Below are positions 51,135 through 58,400 of a stretch of 64,000 bases of DNA, one piece after another. How positions within the stretch are numbered: the first letter of the stretch is position 1; each line of letters starts with the position of its first letter. The translations under genes and the position numbers were made by a program. The stretch is from contig CAJFQL010000002.1 of the NCBI GenBank assembly GCA_904419035.1, positions 1 to 64,000 on the forward strand. Reading direction: 5' to 3'. The DNA is from Heritagella caecorum. GTDB taxonomy: Bacteria; Bacillota; Clostridia; Oscillospirales; Acutalibacteraceae. A model generated the notes under the pieces. That model was not told the origin of the DNA. It saw nothing but the letters and a program-made list of their open reading frames with translations, and ran no database searches.

Positions 51135-51542
51135 TCAAACTGTTTCGGGTTTTGGATGGTTCTGTACCCACAAAACGGCCTGCTGGATCACCGGCAAGAG
51201 GCTTTGCCCATAAGGGGTTAATTGATATTCCACCCGGGGCGGGGCTTCCAAAAATTGCTGCCGGGAAATAAACCCGCTTTGCAACAGTTCCTTCAGGCTT
51301 TGGGTCAGCATCATATCGGTAATGCCGGGAATACGGGATTTAATCATACTGTACCGTACCGAAACGCCATCGAGCAGTGCCCACAGCACCCGAATACGCC
51401 ATTTGCCGCCCAAATCGTTTACCAGAAGCTGCAAGGCCTGCATACCCTCCTGCAGGGAAGGAGAAACGGACGGTACCTCCATCACCGGTGCCAAAACCGT
51501 ACCGGCCGCTTTTGCTTTTTTCCTTTTTCGTTCTTTTTTCAT
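51135..51542 (-). CDS. HxlR-family transcriptional regulator
   Basis: A 135-residue winged-helix protein. After a Lys-rich start, GGKWRIRVLWALLDG (~45) and RIPGITDMMLTQSLKELLQSG (~69-90) are the HxlR DNA-binding core, and PRVEYQLTPYGQSLLPV (~101) the wing. The typical conserved Cys at the N-terminus of redox-sensing members is absent. Targets unknown; the gene diverges from the sugar isomerase gene, whose promoter lies in the shared gap, so local control is possible. Confidence 0.88.
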   Translation of the reverse strand: MKKERKRKKAKAAGTVLAPVMEVPSVSPSLQEGMQALQLLVNDLGGKWRIRVLWALLDGVSVRYSMIKSRIPGITDMMLTQSLKELLQSGFISRQQFLEAPPRVEYQLTPYGQSLLPVIQQAVLWVQNHPKPETV

Positions 51543-51728
51543 AAGCGTATTTGTCCTTTAATAAATAAGAAGCTGCGAAAATCGCAGCCTGTCCGTGGAA
51601 AAGCAGCCGTAGAGCGCTTTCTTTTTCATTTATAAATTGATTATATCAGTTTTAAAATGAATTGTAAAGGAAAATTCCCTATTGATTTGGGAAAATCGAA
51701 TAAAAAAACCGCATATGTAAAAAAATGC

Positions 51729-51757
51729 TTGTGTCTTCTGTGCTCATTCGCTATAAT
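51729..51757 (+). promoter_or_regulatory. promoter of the sugar isomerase-like gene
   Basis: TTGTGT (51729-51734), 17 bases, perfect TATAAT (51752-51757). The leader of about 70 bases holds the ribosome site AAAGGAGGAAA. Confidence 0.7.
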
Positions 51758-51833
51758 GGAAACGGACTAAGGGTGCATGATTTTTGGATGGGCCCAAAGA
51801 TGTATGGTACAGCTTTTAAAGGAGGAAATAACC

Positions 51834-52664
51834 ATGAAAACATTACCCGTCGGGGTACAGGTTTATTCGGTGCGGGGCGATGCCGAAAAGGATTTTGCCG
51901 GCACGATGAAGAAGATTAAAGAAATGGGATATGACGGTGTGGAACTGGCCGGGTTGTACGGCCATACGCCCGAAGAAGTGCGGGACGCCATTCGAGAGGC
52001 CGGTTTGGTCGCGCTGTCGGCCCATGTGCCGTATGTGGACCTGGTGGCCGATATGGAAAAAACCGTGTCGGATTACGAAACCATCGGCTGCAAGTTTATT
52101 GCCGTGCCGTATCTGATGCCGGAATACCGGCCCGGAACGGACGCATTCCCGGACGTGGTGAAAAACATCGATGCCATCGGGGCTTGCTGCCACCGTCATG
52201 GTATCACACTGATGTATCATAACCATGATTTTGAATTCCAGACCAAAATCGATGGGATGTATGCGCTGGATTATCTGTATAAGACCATCGGGCCGGACCA
52301 CCTGCAGACCGAAATTGACACCTGCTGGGTCAATGTGGCGGGCGAAAACCCGGCCGAGTATGTGCGCAAATATACGGGCCGTGCCCCCATTGTGCACCTA
52401 AAGGACTTCTGGAAAAAAGAGGGTAATACCGGCAAAATGTATGAACTCATCGGCGTAAAGAGCGAAGACGGCGAAGAAAAGAAAGAAAAAGTCTTCGGTT
52501 TCCGCCCGGTGGGGTACGGCCAGCAGGATATTCCCGCGATTTTGCAGGCGGCTATCGATGCCGGGGCCCAGTGGGTTGTGGTGGAGCAGGATGTGTCCGA
52601 TGAACGTCCGCCCATGGAAGCCATTGCCATGAGCCGCGACTATTTGAAAAAACAGGGTTGGTAA
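51834..52664 (+). CDS. sugar phosphate isomerase/epimerase-like TIM barrel
   Basis: 276 residues of the AP-endonuclease-2/xylose-isomerase-like barrel family (IolE/IolI/YcjR group). Metal-site elements: VELAGLYGHTPEEV (~36), YHNHDFEF (~126), EIDTCWVNVAGEN (~164), PIVHLKDFW (~186) and VVEQDVSDERPP (~253). Such proteins act on inositols, keto-sugars or rare hexoses; the exact substrate is not clear. ATG 51834 has AAAGGAGG 9 bases upstream; upstream in-frame starts cover the promoter. Single gene before the FMN riboswitch promoter. Confidence 0.85.
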   Translation: MKTLPVGVQVYSVRGDAEKDFAGTMKKIKEMGYDGVELAGLYGHTPEEVRDAIREAGLVALSAHVPYVDLVADMEKTVSDYETIGCKFIAVPYLMPEYRPGTDAFPDVVKNIDAIGACCHRHGITLMYHNHDFEFQTKIDGMYALDYLYKTIGPDHLQTEIDTCWVNVAGENPAEYVRKYTGRAPIVHLKDFWKKEGNTGKMYELIGVKSEDGEEKKEKVFGFRPVGYGQQDIPAILQAAIDAGAQWVVVEQDVSDERPPMEAIAMSRDYLKKQGW

Positions 52665-52668
52665 AACC

Positions 52669-52697
52669 TTGACAAACCGTCAAAAGGCGCATAGAAT
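52669..52697 (+). promoter_or_regulatory. promoter of the FMN riboswitch/ribU transcript
   Basis: Perfect TTGACA (52669-52674), 17 bases, TAGAAT (52692-52697), immediately before the riboswitch aptamer. Confidence 0.85.
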
Positions 52698-52708
52698 AGA
52701 ACACGAAA

Positions 52709-52842
52709 AATCTTCGGGGCAAGGTGTAATTCCTTACCGGCGGTAGAGCCCGCGAACCTTTTTTCCGGTTTTACTTGGGAAAAGGGCCGACCCGGTGAAT
52801 TTCCGGGGCCGACAGTGACAGTCTGGATGAGAGAAGAAAATT
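52709..52842 (+). ncRNA. FMN riboswitch (RFN element)
   Basis: The conserved RFN core is complete: ATCTTCGGGGCAAGGTG, ACCGGCGGT, AGCCCGCGA, GGGCCGACCCGGTG, then GGCCGACAGTGACAGTCTGG and ATGAGAGAAGA closing helix P1. It binds FMN and here controls ribU by transcription termination. Confidence 0.96.
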
Positions 52843-52937
52843 CTGTGTGTGCCGTCTTTTTGATTGGACGCCGTGGAAAATCCCGGCGCAGAAACGGTTG
52901 CTCTTTTATAAAGCAGCCGGCCCTTTTCTTTACATGC

Positions 52938-52976
52938 AAAGCCCCGGATCGATGTTTCGGTCCGGGGCTTTTTTCG
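52938..52976 (+). terminator. FMN riboswitch expression-platform terminator
   Basis: An 11-bp perfect stem (52938-52948 with 52961-52971) followed by TTTTTT, 58 bases before ribU. FMN binding should favour this terminator. Confidence 0.9.
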
Positions 52977-53034
52977 GCCTTTTCCACAGGACAGACTCCG
53001 AAGAAAATCTACCTGTCAAAGGAGTTTTCCGAGT

Positions 53035-53649
53035 ATGCAAAGTGAAAAAAGTAAAATCCGTGTGCGCAAACTGGTCATGACGGCCATGTTGGCGGCGGTG
53101 GCAACCGTGCTGATGTTCCTGAGTTTTGGGATTCCGCTGGTCCCCAGTTATTTGAAACTGGACTTTTCCGAATTGCCGGCGCTGATCGCTTCCTTTTCCA
53201 TGGGGCCGCTATCCGGGGTCGTGGTATGCCTGGTGAAAAACCTGATTAACTTAATGAATACGACCACGGCCGGAGTAGGCGAACTGAGCAACTTTATTTT
53301 GGGGTGCCTGTTCGTGGTACCGGCGGGGCTGATCTACAATAAATGGAAAACCCGCAAAGGCGCCCTGGCGGCTTCGCTAATCGGGGCTGTGGCTATGGCC
53401 GTGGGCAGTATTGCGACAAACTACTTTCTGGTATATCCGGCGTATTCGCTGCTAATGCCCATGGATGTGATTATGGGCATGTACCAGGCCCTGCTCCCTT
53501 GGGTCAATGACCTGTTGCAGGCCCTGGTGGTCTTTAATATGCCCTTTACCCTGTTCAAAGGGCTGTGCGACGTGCTGCTCACGTTCCTTCTGTATAAACA
53601 CATTTCGCCGCTCATTAAAGGGACCCGCCGGGAAATGGGGAAAAAGTAA
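53035..53649 (+). CDS. ribU: riboflavin ECF transporter S component
   Basis: A 204-residue membrane protein with about six hydrophobic segments. FGIPLVPSYLKLDFSELPALI (~33-53) is the RibU signature around the flavin pocket, and LVKNLINLM with TTTAGVGELSNFI (~72-95) follows. The FMN riboswitch upstream supports riboflavin as substrate. It has no ATPase/T genes beside it, so it should use a shared EcfAA'T module elsewhere, unlike the T-box transporter. GGAG lies 10 bases before ATG. Confidence 0.93.
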   Translation: MQSEKSKIRVRKLVMTAMLAAVATVLMFLSFGIPLVPSYLKLDFSELPALIASFSMGPLSGVVVCLVKNLINLMNTTTAGVGELSNFILGCLFVVPAGLIYNKWKTRKGALAASLIGAVAMAVGSIATNYFLVYPAYSLLMPMDVIMGMYQALLPWVNDLLQALVVFNMPFTLFKGLCDVLLTFLLYKHISPLIKGTRREMGKK

Positions 53650-53718
53650 ACCTGTAGCGCAGCAAAAAAGTTTTCCACAAAAAACCGGCTGGTTGTGAAA
53701 AATCGGTCTTTCCTTTGC

Positions 53719-53757
53719 ACCCGCTTTCTTGACAGAAGGCGGGTGCGCTTTTATAAT
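53719..53757 (+). promoter_or_regulatory. ribU terminator hairpin fused with the ilvD promoter
   Basis: TTGACA (53729-53734), 17 bases, TATAAT (53752-53757), a perfect promoter. GCACCCGC (53718-53725) and GGCGGGTGC (53739-53747) form a hairpin whose loop holds the -35 and whose T-rich tail is the -10 region, so terminator and promoter share the same bases. Confidence 0.7.
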
Positions 53758-53840
53758 TGAAAAAAACGAATGAACACGGCAGATCGCGGGGCCCTGGCGG
53801 GCAAAACCGGACCGGCGTGTCAGTAAGGAGGAAGCATGCC

Positions 53841-55517
53841 ATGCTGAAAAGTGAAAGCATTTTGCAGGGGCCCGAAAATACCCCCCATCGGGCACTGTTT
53901 AAAGCTCTGGGGTTTACCGATGAAGAGATTCGCCGGCCGCTGGTGGGGATTGTCAGTTCCCAGAACGAAATCGTACCGGGCCACATGAATATTGACAAAG
54001 TAGTGGAAGCCGTCAAAATGGGCGTCGCCATGGCAGGCGGTACCCCCATTGTATTCCCGGCCATTGCCGTGTGCGATGGCATCGCTATGGGCCATGCGGG
54101 CATGAAATACTCCCTGGTTACCCGGGATCTGATTGCCGACAGCACCGAATGCATGGCGCTGGCCCACGGGTTTGACGCGCTGGTCATGGTGCCCAACTGC
54201 GATAAAAACGTACCCGGGCTGCTGATGGCGGCGGCACGGCTGAATTTGCCCACCATCTTTGTTTCGGGCGGCCCCATGCTGGCCGGCCGGGTCAACGGCT
54301 GCCGTACCAGCTTTTCCGGTGCTTCCGAAGCCGTAGGGGCTTATGCCGCCGGGAAGATCGGCGAAAAAGAGCTGCATGAATACGAAGAACACACCTGCCC
54401 CACCTGCGGCAGCTGCAGTGGCATGTACACGGCCAACTCCATGAACTGCCTGACGGAAGTGCTGGGTATGGGGCTGCCGGGCAACGGTACGATTCCCGCT
54501 GTATATAGCGAACGCATCCGCTTGGCCAAAAAAGCCGGTATGCAGGTCATGGAACTGCTGCGCCGGAACATCCGTCCCCGGGACATCATGACCGAAGCCG
54601 CGTTCCGCAATGCGCTGACCATGGATATGGCGCTGGGGTGCTCCACCAACTCCATGCTGCACCTGCCCGCGATTGCCCATGAAGCCGGGGTGGAACTGAA
54701 TGTGGATATTGCCAACGCCATCAGCGACAAGACCCCCAACCTGTGCCACCTGGCGCCTACCGGCCACCACTATGTGGAAGACCTCAACGAAGCCGGTGGA
54801 ATTCCTGCCGTGATGAAAGAAATCGACAAGCTGGGCCTGCTGGATACCAGCTTGATGACCTGCACGGGCAAGACCATTGCCGAAAACCTGCAGGACGTAG
54901 TCAACAAGAACCCCGACGTGATCCGTACCCCCGAAACGGCTTACAGCAAGACCGGCGGGATCGCCGTGCTGCGGGGCAACTTGGCACCGGACAGCTGCGT
55001 TGTAAAACGCGCCGCCGTAGCCCCCGAAATGCTGGTGCACGAAGGCCCGGCCCGGGTGTATGACTGTGAAGAAGACGCCATGAAAGCCATTATGGGCGGC
55101 GAAATCCACGACGGCGATGTGGTTGTGATCCGGTACGAAGGGCCCAAGGGAGGCCCCGGTATGCGTGAAATGCTCAACCCCACGTCGGCTATTATGGGCC
55201 GTGGCCTGGGCAGCACCGTGGCGCTGATCACCGACGGACGCTTTTCCGGCGCGACCCGGGGGGCGGCCATCGGCCATGTGTCGCCGGAAGCGGCAGTAGG
55301 CGGTCCCATTGCCTTGGTGGAAGAGGGCGACATTATTGCGATCGACATTATGGCCAATACCATCAATATGAAAGTCAGCGAGGAAGAACTGGCCCGCCGC
55401 CGGGCGGCCTGGAAGCCCCGCAAGCCCCGTATCACGACCGGGTACCTGAGCCGGTACGCCGCGTTGGTGACGTCGGGCAATACCGGCGCTATTTTGAAAG
55501 TGCCGGACGAAGAATAA
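53841..55517 (+). CDS. ilvD: dihydroxy-acid dehydratase
   Basis: A 558-residue Fe-S dehydratase of branched-chain amino acid synthesis. Cluster ligands fall in MVPNCDKNVPG (~115) and TCPTCGSCSGMYTANSMNCL (~185-205). Other blocks are GIVSSQNEIVPGH at the start, ALGCSTNSMLH (~265), YEGPKGGPGMREML (~432) and DGRFSGATRG (~464). Length is standard. ATG 53841 has AAGGAGG 9-10 bases upstream; an in-frame TTG-type start at 53757 overlaps the promoter. No other ilv gene is adjacent. Confidence 0.95.
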   Translation: MLKSESILQGPENTPHRALFKALGFTDEEIRRPLVGIVSSQNEIVPGHMNIDKVVEAVKMGVAMAGGTPIVFPAIAVCDGIAMGHAGMKYSLVTRDLIADSTECMALAHGFDALVMVPNCDKNVPGLLMAAARLNLPTIFVSGGPMLAGRVNGCRTSFSGASEAVGAYAAGKIGEKELHEYEEHTCPTCGSCSGMYTANSMNCLTEVLGMGLPGNGTIPAVYSERIRLAKKAGMQVMELLRRNIRPRDIMTEAAFRNALTMDMALGCSTNSMLHLPAIAHEAGVELNVDIANAISDKTPNLCHLAPTGHHYVEDLNEAGGIPAVMKEIDKLGLLDTSLMTCTGKTIAENLQDVVNKNPDVIRTPETAYSKTGGIAVLRGNLAPDSCVVKRAAVAPEMLVHEGPARVYDCEEDAMKAIMGGEIHDGDVVVIRYEGPKGGPGMREMLNPTSAIMGRGLGSTVALITDGRFSGATRGAAIGHVSPEAAVGGPIALVEEGDIIAIDIMANTINMKVSEEELARRRAAWKPRKPRITTGYLSRYAALVTSGNTGAILKVPDEE

Positions 55518-55574
55518 TTCTGGTACCGTATAAAAAAGAGCCCTGGCCAATTGGTCAGGGCTTTCTTTTTGCCT

Positions 55575-55646
55575 TTTTTGCAAAGTGAACTTGACATTTT
55601 CGAAGAAAGCATCTATACTGAAAATGTAAAGTAAGCTTTGCAAAAA
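55575..55646 (+). promoter_or_regulatory. promoter of the XRE gene with nested inverted repeats
   Basis: Perfect TTGACA (55591-55596), 17 bases, TATACT (55614-55619). ACATTTTC (55594-55601) and GAAAATGT (55620-55627) form an inverted repeat around the spacer and -10. An outer 11-base inverted repeat (55575-55585 with 55636-55646, core TTTGCAAA) encloses the whole promoter. Likely autoregulatory operators. Confidence 0.6.
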
Positions 55647-55658
55647 GGAGGGATACCG

Positions 55659-55877
55659 GTGCAGGAAATCCATGTAGATAATAAGCTCCGGGAGCTGCGC
55701 AAAGCCCGGGGCCTGTCGCAGGAAGAAGTAGCCCGGGGGGTGGGCACGACAAGGCAGACGATCACCTCGATTGAAGTGGGCAAGTATACGGCGTCCCTGC
55801 CCCTGGCGCTGCGGCTGGCCCGGTATTTTGGCGTGACGGTGGAGGAGCTTTTCTGGCTAGAGGAAGGAGTGAAGTAA
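55659..55877 (+). CDS. small XRE/Cro-type transcriptional regulator
   Basis: A 72-residue stand-alone helix-turn-helix protein: NKLRELRKARGLSQEEVARGVGT then RQTITSIEVGKY, a textbook XRE fold with little else. GTG 55659 has AAAAGGAGGG upstream; the frame also opens earlier at a TTG, but that lies in front of the ribosome site. The next gene follows after one base, the usual small XRE plus membrane protein pair. Confidence 0.88.
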   Translation: MQEIHVDNKLRELRKARGLSQEEVARGVGTTRQTITSIEVGKYTASLPLALRLARYFGVTVEELFWLEEGVK

Positions 55878-55878
55878 G

Positions 55879-56340
55879 ATGGCGCAACATACGGAACCCT
55901 GGATTCGGAAGAAAATTGTGATTTTATGGGTGGGGCTGATTCTCCTGCTCATCGCCATGGTCGTAGTCGGGGAAGGCAGCGGGACGATTTTCCTTAGCAG
56001 CCGGGAACAGACAAGTTTAGCGGAAGATGTGACGCGTATGGTCTATTTTGGCGGGCTGGTTTTTGTGATTGTGCGTCTATGCCACTACCGGAACCTGCGC
56101 AAAAACCGGCTGCGGATGGAAGAAGAAACGCTGCAATATTATGATGAAAGGCGGCAGCTGATTCACGAAAAAAGCGGCGGGCTGCTGGTGGATATTTTGC
56201 TTATCGCCTTGATGGCGGCGGTCTTCCTGCTGGGATTTGTGAATATGGCGGCATTTGAAACGGCGCTGGGGGTTTTGCTAGTAACAGCCGGGTTAAAAAT
56301 TGGTTTTTACCAGTATTATAAGCGCCGGTATGGTGAATAA
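55879..56340 (+). CDS. membrane protein paired with the XRE regulator
   Basis: 153 residues with four hydrophobic segments (~12-33, ~55-72, ~102-120, ~126-143) and a charged cytoplasmic stretch in the middle (about 73-100). Family not recognised beyond resembling the DUF2178-type partners of small XRE regulators. In such pairs the membrane protein is thought to act with or be controlled by the regulator; no function is shown here. Confidence 0.75.
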   Translation: MAQHTEPWIRKKIVILWVGLILLLIAMVVVGEGSGTIFLSSREQTSLAEDVTRMVYFGGLVFVIVRLCHYRNLRKNRLRMEEETLQYYDERRQLIHEKSGGLLVDILLIALMAAVFLLGFVNMAAFETALGVLLVTAGLKIGFYQYYKRRYGE

Positions 56341-56346
56341 AAAGAG

Positions 56347-56387
56347 AAGCCGCGGGGGAAGAGGTAAAACCTCTTCCCCCGCGGCTT
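56347..56387. terminator. bidirectional terminator
   Basis: An 18-bp perfect GC-rich stem (56347-56364 with 56370-56387), loop TAAAA, with T-rich tails on both sides. It separates the XRE pair from the threonine aldolase gene. Confidence 0.92.
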
Positions 56388-56398
56388 TTTCTCGCTTT

Positions 56399-57430
56399 TT
56401 ACGGCATTTGTTCAATGGCGTGGATGAGCGCCGTTACATCTTCATCCCGGGTGGCCCAACTGGTGCAAAAGCGTACGCTGTCCCGGTTTTCGTCTACCTT
56501 TTCCCAGTAGCAGAAGGAGAAATCCTGGGCGAGGAACGCTTGCTGTTCCCGGCGCAAAATGGGGAACTGCTGATTAGTGGGGGAGTCGAACAGCAGGGGA
56601 ATCCCTTTTTCCAAAAAGGCCGAGCGGATACGCTGGGCCTGTTCCACGGCGTGACGGCTGATGGTCTCGTACAGATGACCGGTAAACAGGGTATCAAACT
56701 GCAGGCCCAATAGCCGCCCTTTGGCCAGCATGGCCCCGCGCTGTTTCATGATATACCGAAAGTCTGTGCGCAAGGCGGGGTTCACGATGACCACCGCTTC
56801 CCCGAACAGGGCACCGACTTTGGTGCCGCCGATGTAGAAAACGTCGCAGCAGGCAGTCAGGTCCTCCCACCGCAGGCTGTCGTTTCCGGCGGCCATGCCG
56901 TATCCCAGCCGGGCACCGTCCAGATACAGTGGCAAGTGATACCGGCGGCATACGTTCGAAAGCGCTAAAAGTTCCTCCCGGGTATAAACGGTACCGCATT
57001 CCGTAGGGGAACCGATAAACACCATGCCCGGCTGCACCCGGTGTTCGTGGGTGGCATCGGCCCGGTGTTCCTCCATGGCCTGCTCGACCTGGGCGGCCGT
57101 AATTTTTCCGTCTTTGGAAGGCAGGGCCAGCACTTTGTGGCCGGTGGCCTCCACAGCGCCGGTTTCGTGCTGATTGATATGGCCGGTGTCGGCACACAAA
57201 ACCCCCTGCCAGGGCTTGAGCAAAAAGGCGATCACCGTCAGGTTGGCCTGGGTGCCGCCGACCAGAAAATGCACATCCACATCGCCGCACAGGGAGCGGA
57301 TTTTCTCCCGGGCGCTCTGGCAGTACGCGTCTTCGCCGTAACCGGGGGTCTGCTCAAAATTTGTGTCCATCAGCCGCTGTAAAATGGCCGGATGGGCCCC
57401 TTCACTGTAATCACAGGTAAAATCAATCAT
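56399..57430 (-). CDS. ltaA: low-specificity L-threonine aldolase (PLP)
   Basis: 343 residues of the beta-eliminating-lyase/threonine aldolase family, splitting threonine to glycine and acetaldehyde. Visible: DYSEGAHPAIL at the N-terminus, GGTQANLTVIAF (~57), GHINQHETGAVEATGH (~80), LDGARLGYGMA (~168) and the PLP lysine in YIGGTKVGALFGE (~197). The start overlaps the end of the glycosyltransferase gene by 8 bases, with GGAGG upstream; so it is the last gene of the yfhO-GT2 unit. The functional link to surface sugar transfer is unclear. Confidence 0.88.
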   Translation of the reverse strand: MIDFTCDYSEGAHPAILQRLMDTNFEQTPGYGEDAYCQSAREKIRSLCGDVDVHFLVGGTQANLTVIAFLLKPWQGVLCADTGHINQHETGAVEATGHKVLALPSKDGKITAAQVEQAMEEHRADATHEHRVQPGMVFIGSPTECGTVYTREELLALSNVCRRYHLPLYLDGARLGYGMAAGNDSLRWEDLTACCDVFYIGGTKVGALFGEAVVIVNPALRTDFRYIMKQRGAMLAKGRLLGLQFDTLFTGHLYETISRHAVEQAQRIRSAFLEKGIPLLFDSPTNQQFPILRREQQAFLAQDFSFCYWEKVDENRDSVRFCTSWATRDEDVTALIHAIEQMP

Positions 57431-58400
57431 GATGGTCTTTTTCCTCCGAATCCTGGTGCCGGTATTCTTCGATGATATAGCGGGGACGGGCTTTGACTTC
57501 GCTGTAAATTTTGCCGATATACGTCCCCACAACCCCCAAACACAGCATTTGAATGCCGCCAAGCAGCCAAATGCTCGAGATAATGGCCGTCCAGCCCGCT
57601 ACCGCGTGACCGGTACACCAAGAGATCAGCGCATAAAGCAAACCGAAAATGCTGAGAATCGAGATCAAAATTCCCAGGCGCGAAATGAGTTTTAAGGGTT
57701 TGACACTGAAAGAGGTGATGCCGTCCATGGCAAAGGCCAGCATTTTTTTCAGCGGATATTTACTTTCGCCGGCAAAGCGTTCATGCCGGTCATAGTAGAC
57801 ATAGTCACTGCGAAAACCGATGAGCGGCACCAGCCCCCGCAAAAACAGGTTCACTTCCCGGTATTGCCCCAGCGCCTCCAAAGCCCGGCGGCTCATCAAG
57901 CGGTAGTCGGCGTGGTTGTACACCACATCCGCCCCCAGTAGCCGCATAAATTTATAAAAGCCCTGGGCGGTAGTACGTTTAAAGAAGGTATCGGTTTCCC
58001 GGCGGTTGCGCACGCCATAAACCACATCGCAGCCGTCAAGATATTTTTCCACAAACTGATCCAGCACGCCCACGTCATCCTGCAAATCGGCGTCCAGGCT
58101 GATCGCGCAGTCGCATTCTTGCGCGGCGGTCATGAGGCCGGCCAGCAATGCATTTTGGTGGCCGCGGTTGTGGCTGAGTTTTAGCCCCTGCACAGTGGGG
58201 TTTTCCCGCTGCAAACGGGTGATAATCGGCCAGGTTTCGTCGCGGCTGCCGTCGTCTACATACAGCACACAGCTTTTTTTATCACACAATCCGTCTTGCT
58301 TCATCGCAGTAAGTTTTTGCAGCAAGACGCGGTTGGTTTCGGGCAACACCTCCTGTTCATTGTAACAGGGTACCACCAGAAATAAGATAGGGGCCTTCAC
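57423..58400 (-). CDS. polyprenyl-phosphate glycosyltransferase (GT2, CsbB/GtrB type)
   Basis: 325 residues. GT2 catalytic domain with VVPCYNEQEVLPE, VDDGSRDET and SLDADLQDD (~100, metal Asp residues), then two C-terminal membrane helices (~235-260 and ~270-292). Proteins of this shape load a sugar onto undecaprenyl phosphate at the inner face. The gene overlaps yfhO by four bases (ATGA). In B. subtilis CsbB and YfhO are an equivalent pair that glycosylates lipoteichoic acid, which fits this operon. Confidence 0.88.
   Translation of the reverse strand: MKAPILFLVVPCYNEQEVLPETNRVLLQKLTAMKQDGLCDKKSCVLYVDDGSRDETWPIITRLQRENPTVQGLKLSHNRGHQNALLAGLMTAAQECDCAISLDADLQDDVGVLDQFVEKYLDGCDVVYGVRNRRETDTFFKRTTAQGFYKFMRLLGADVVYNHADYRLMSRRALEALGQYREVNLFLRGLVPLIGFRSDYVYYDRHERFAGESKYPLKKMLAFAMDGITSFSVKPLKLISRLGILISILSIFGLLYALISWCTGHAVAGWTAIISSIWLLGGIQMLCLGVVGTYIGKIYSEVKARPRYIIEEYRHQDSEEKDHHD

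Noticed and set aside
53650..53840. T-box or other leader before ilvD
   Set aside because: No T-box consensus, specifier stem or leader peptide of branched-chain codons was found; only a promoter/terminator overlap.
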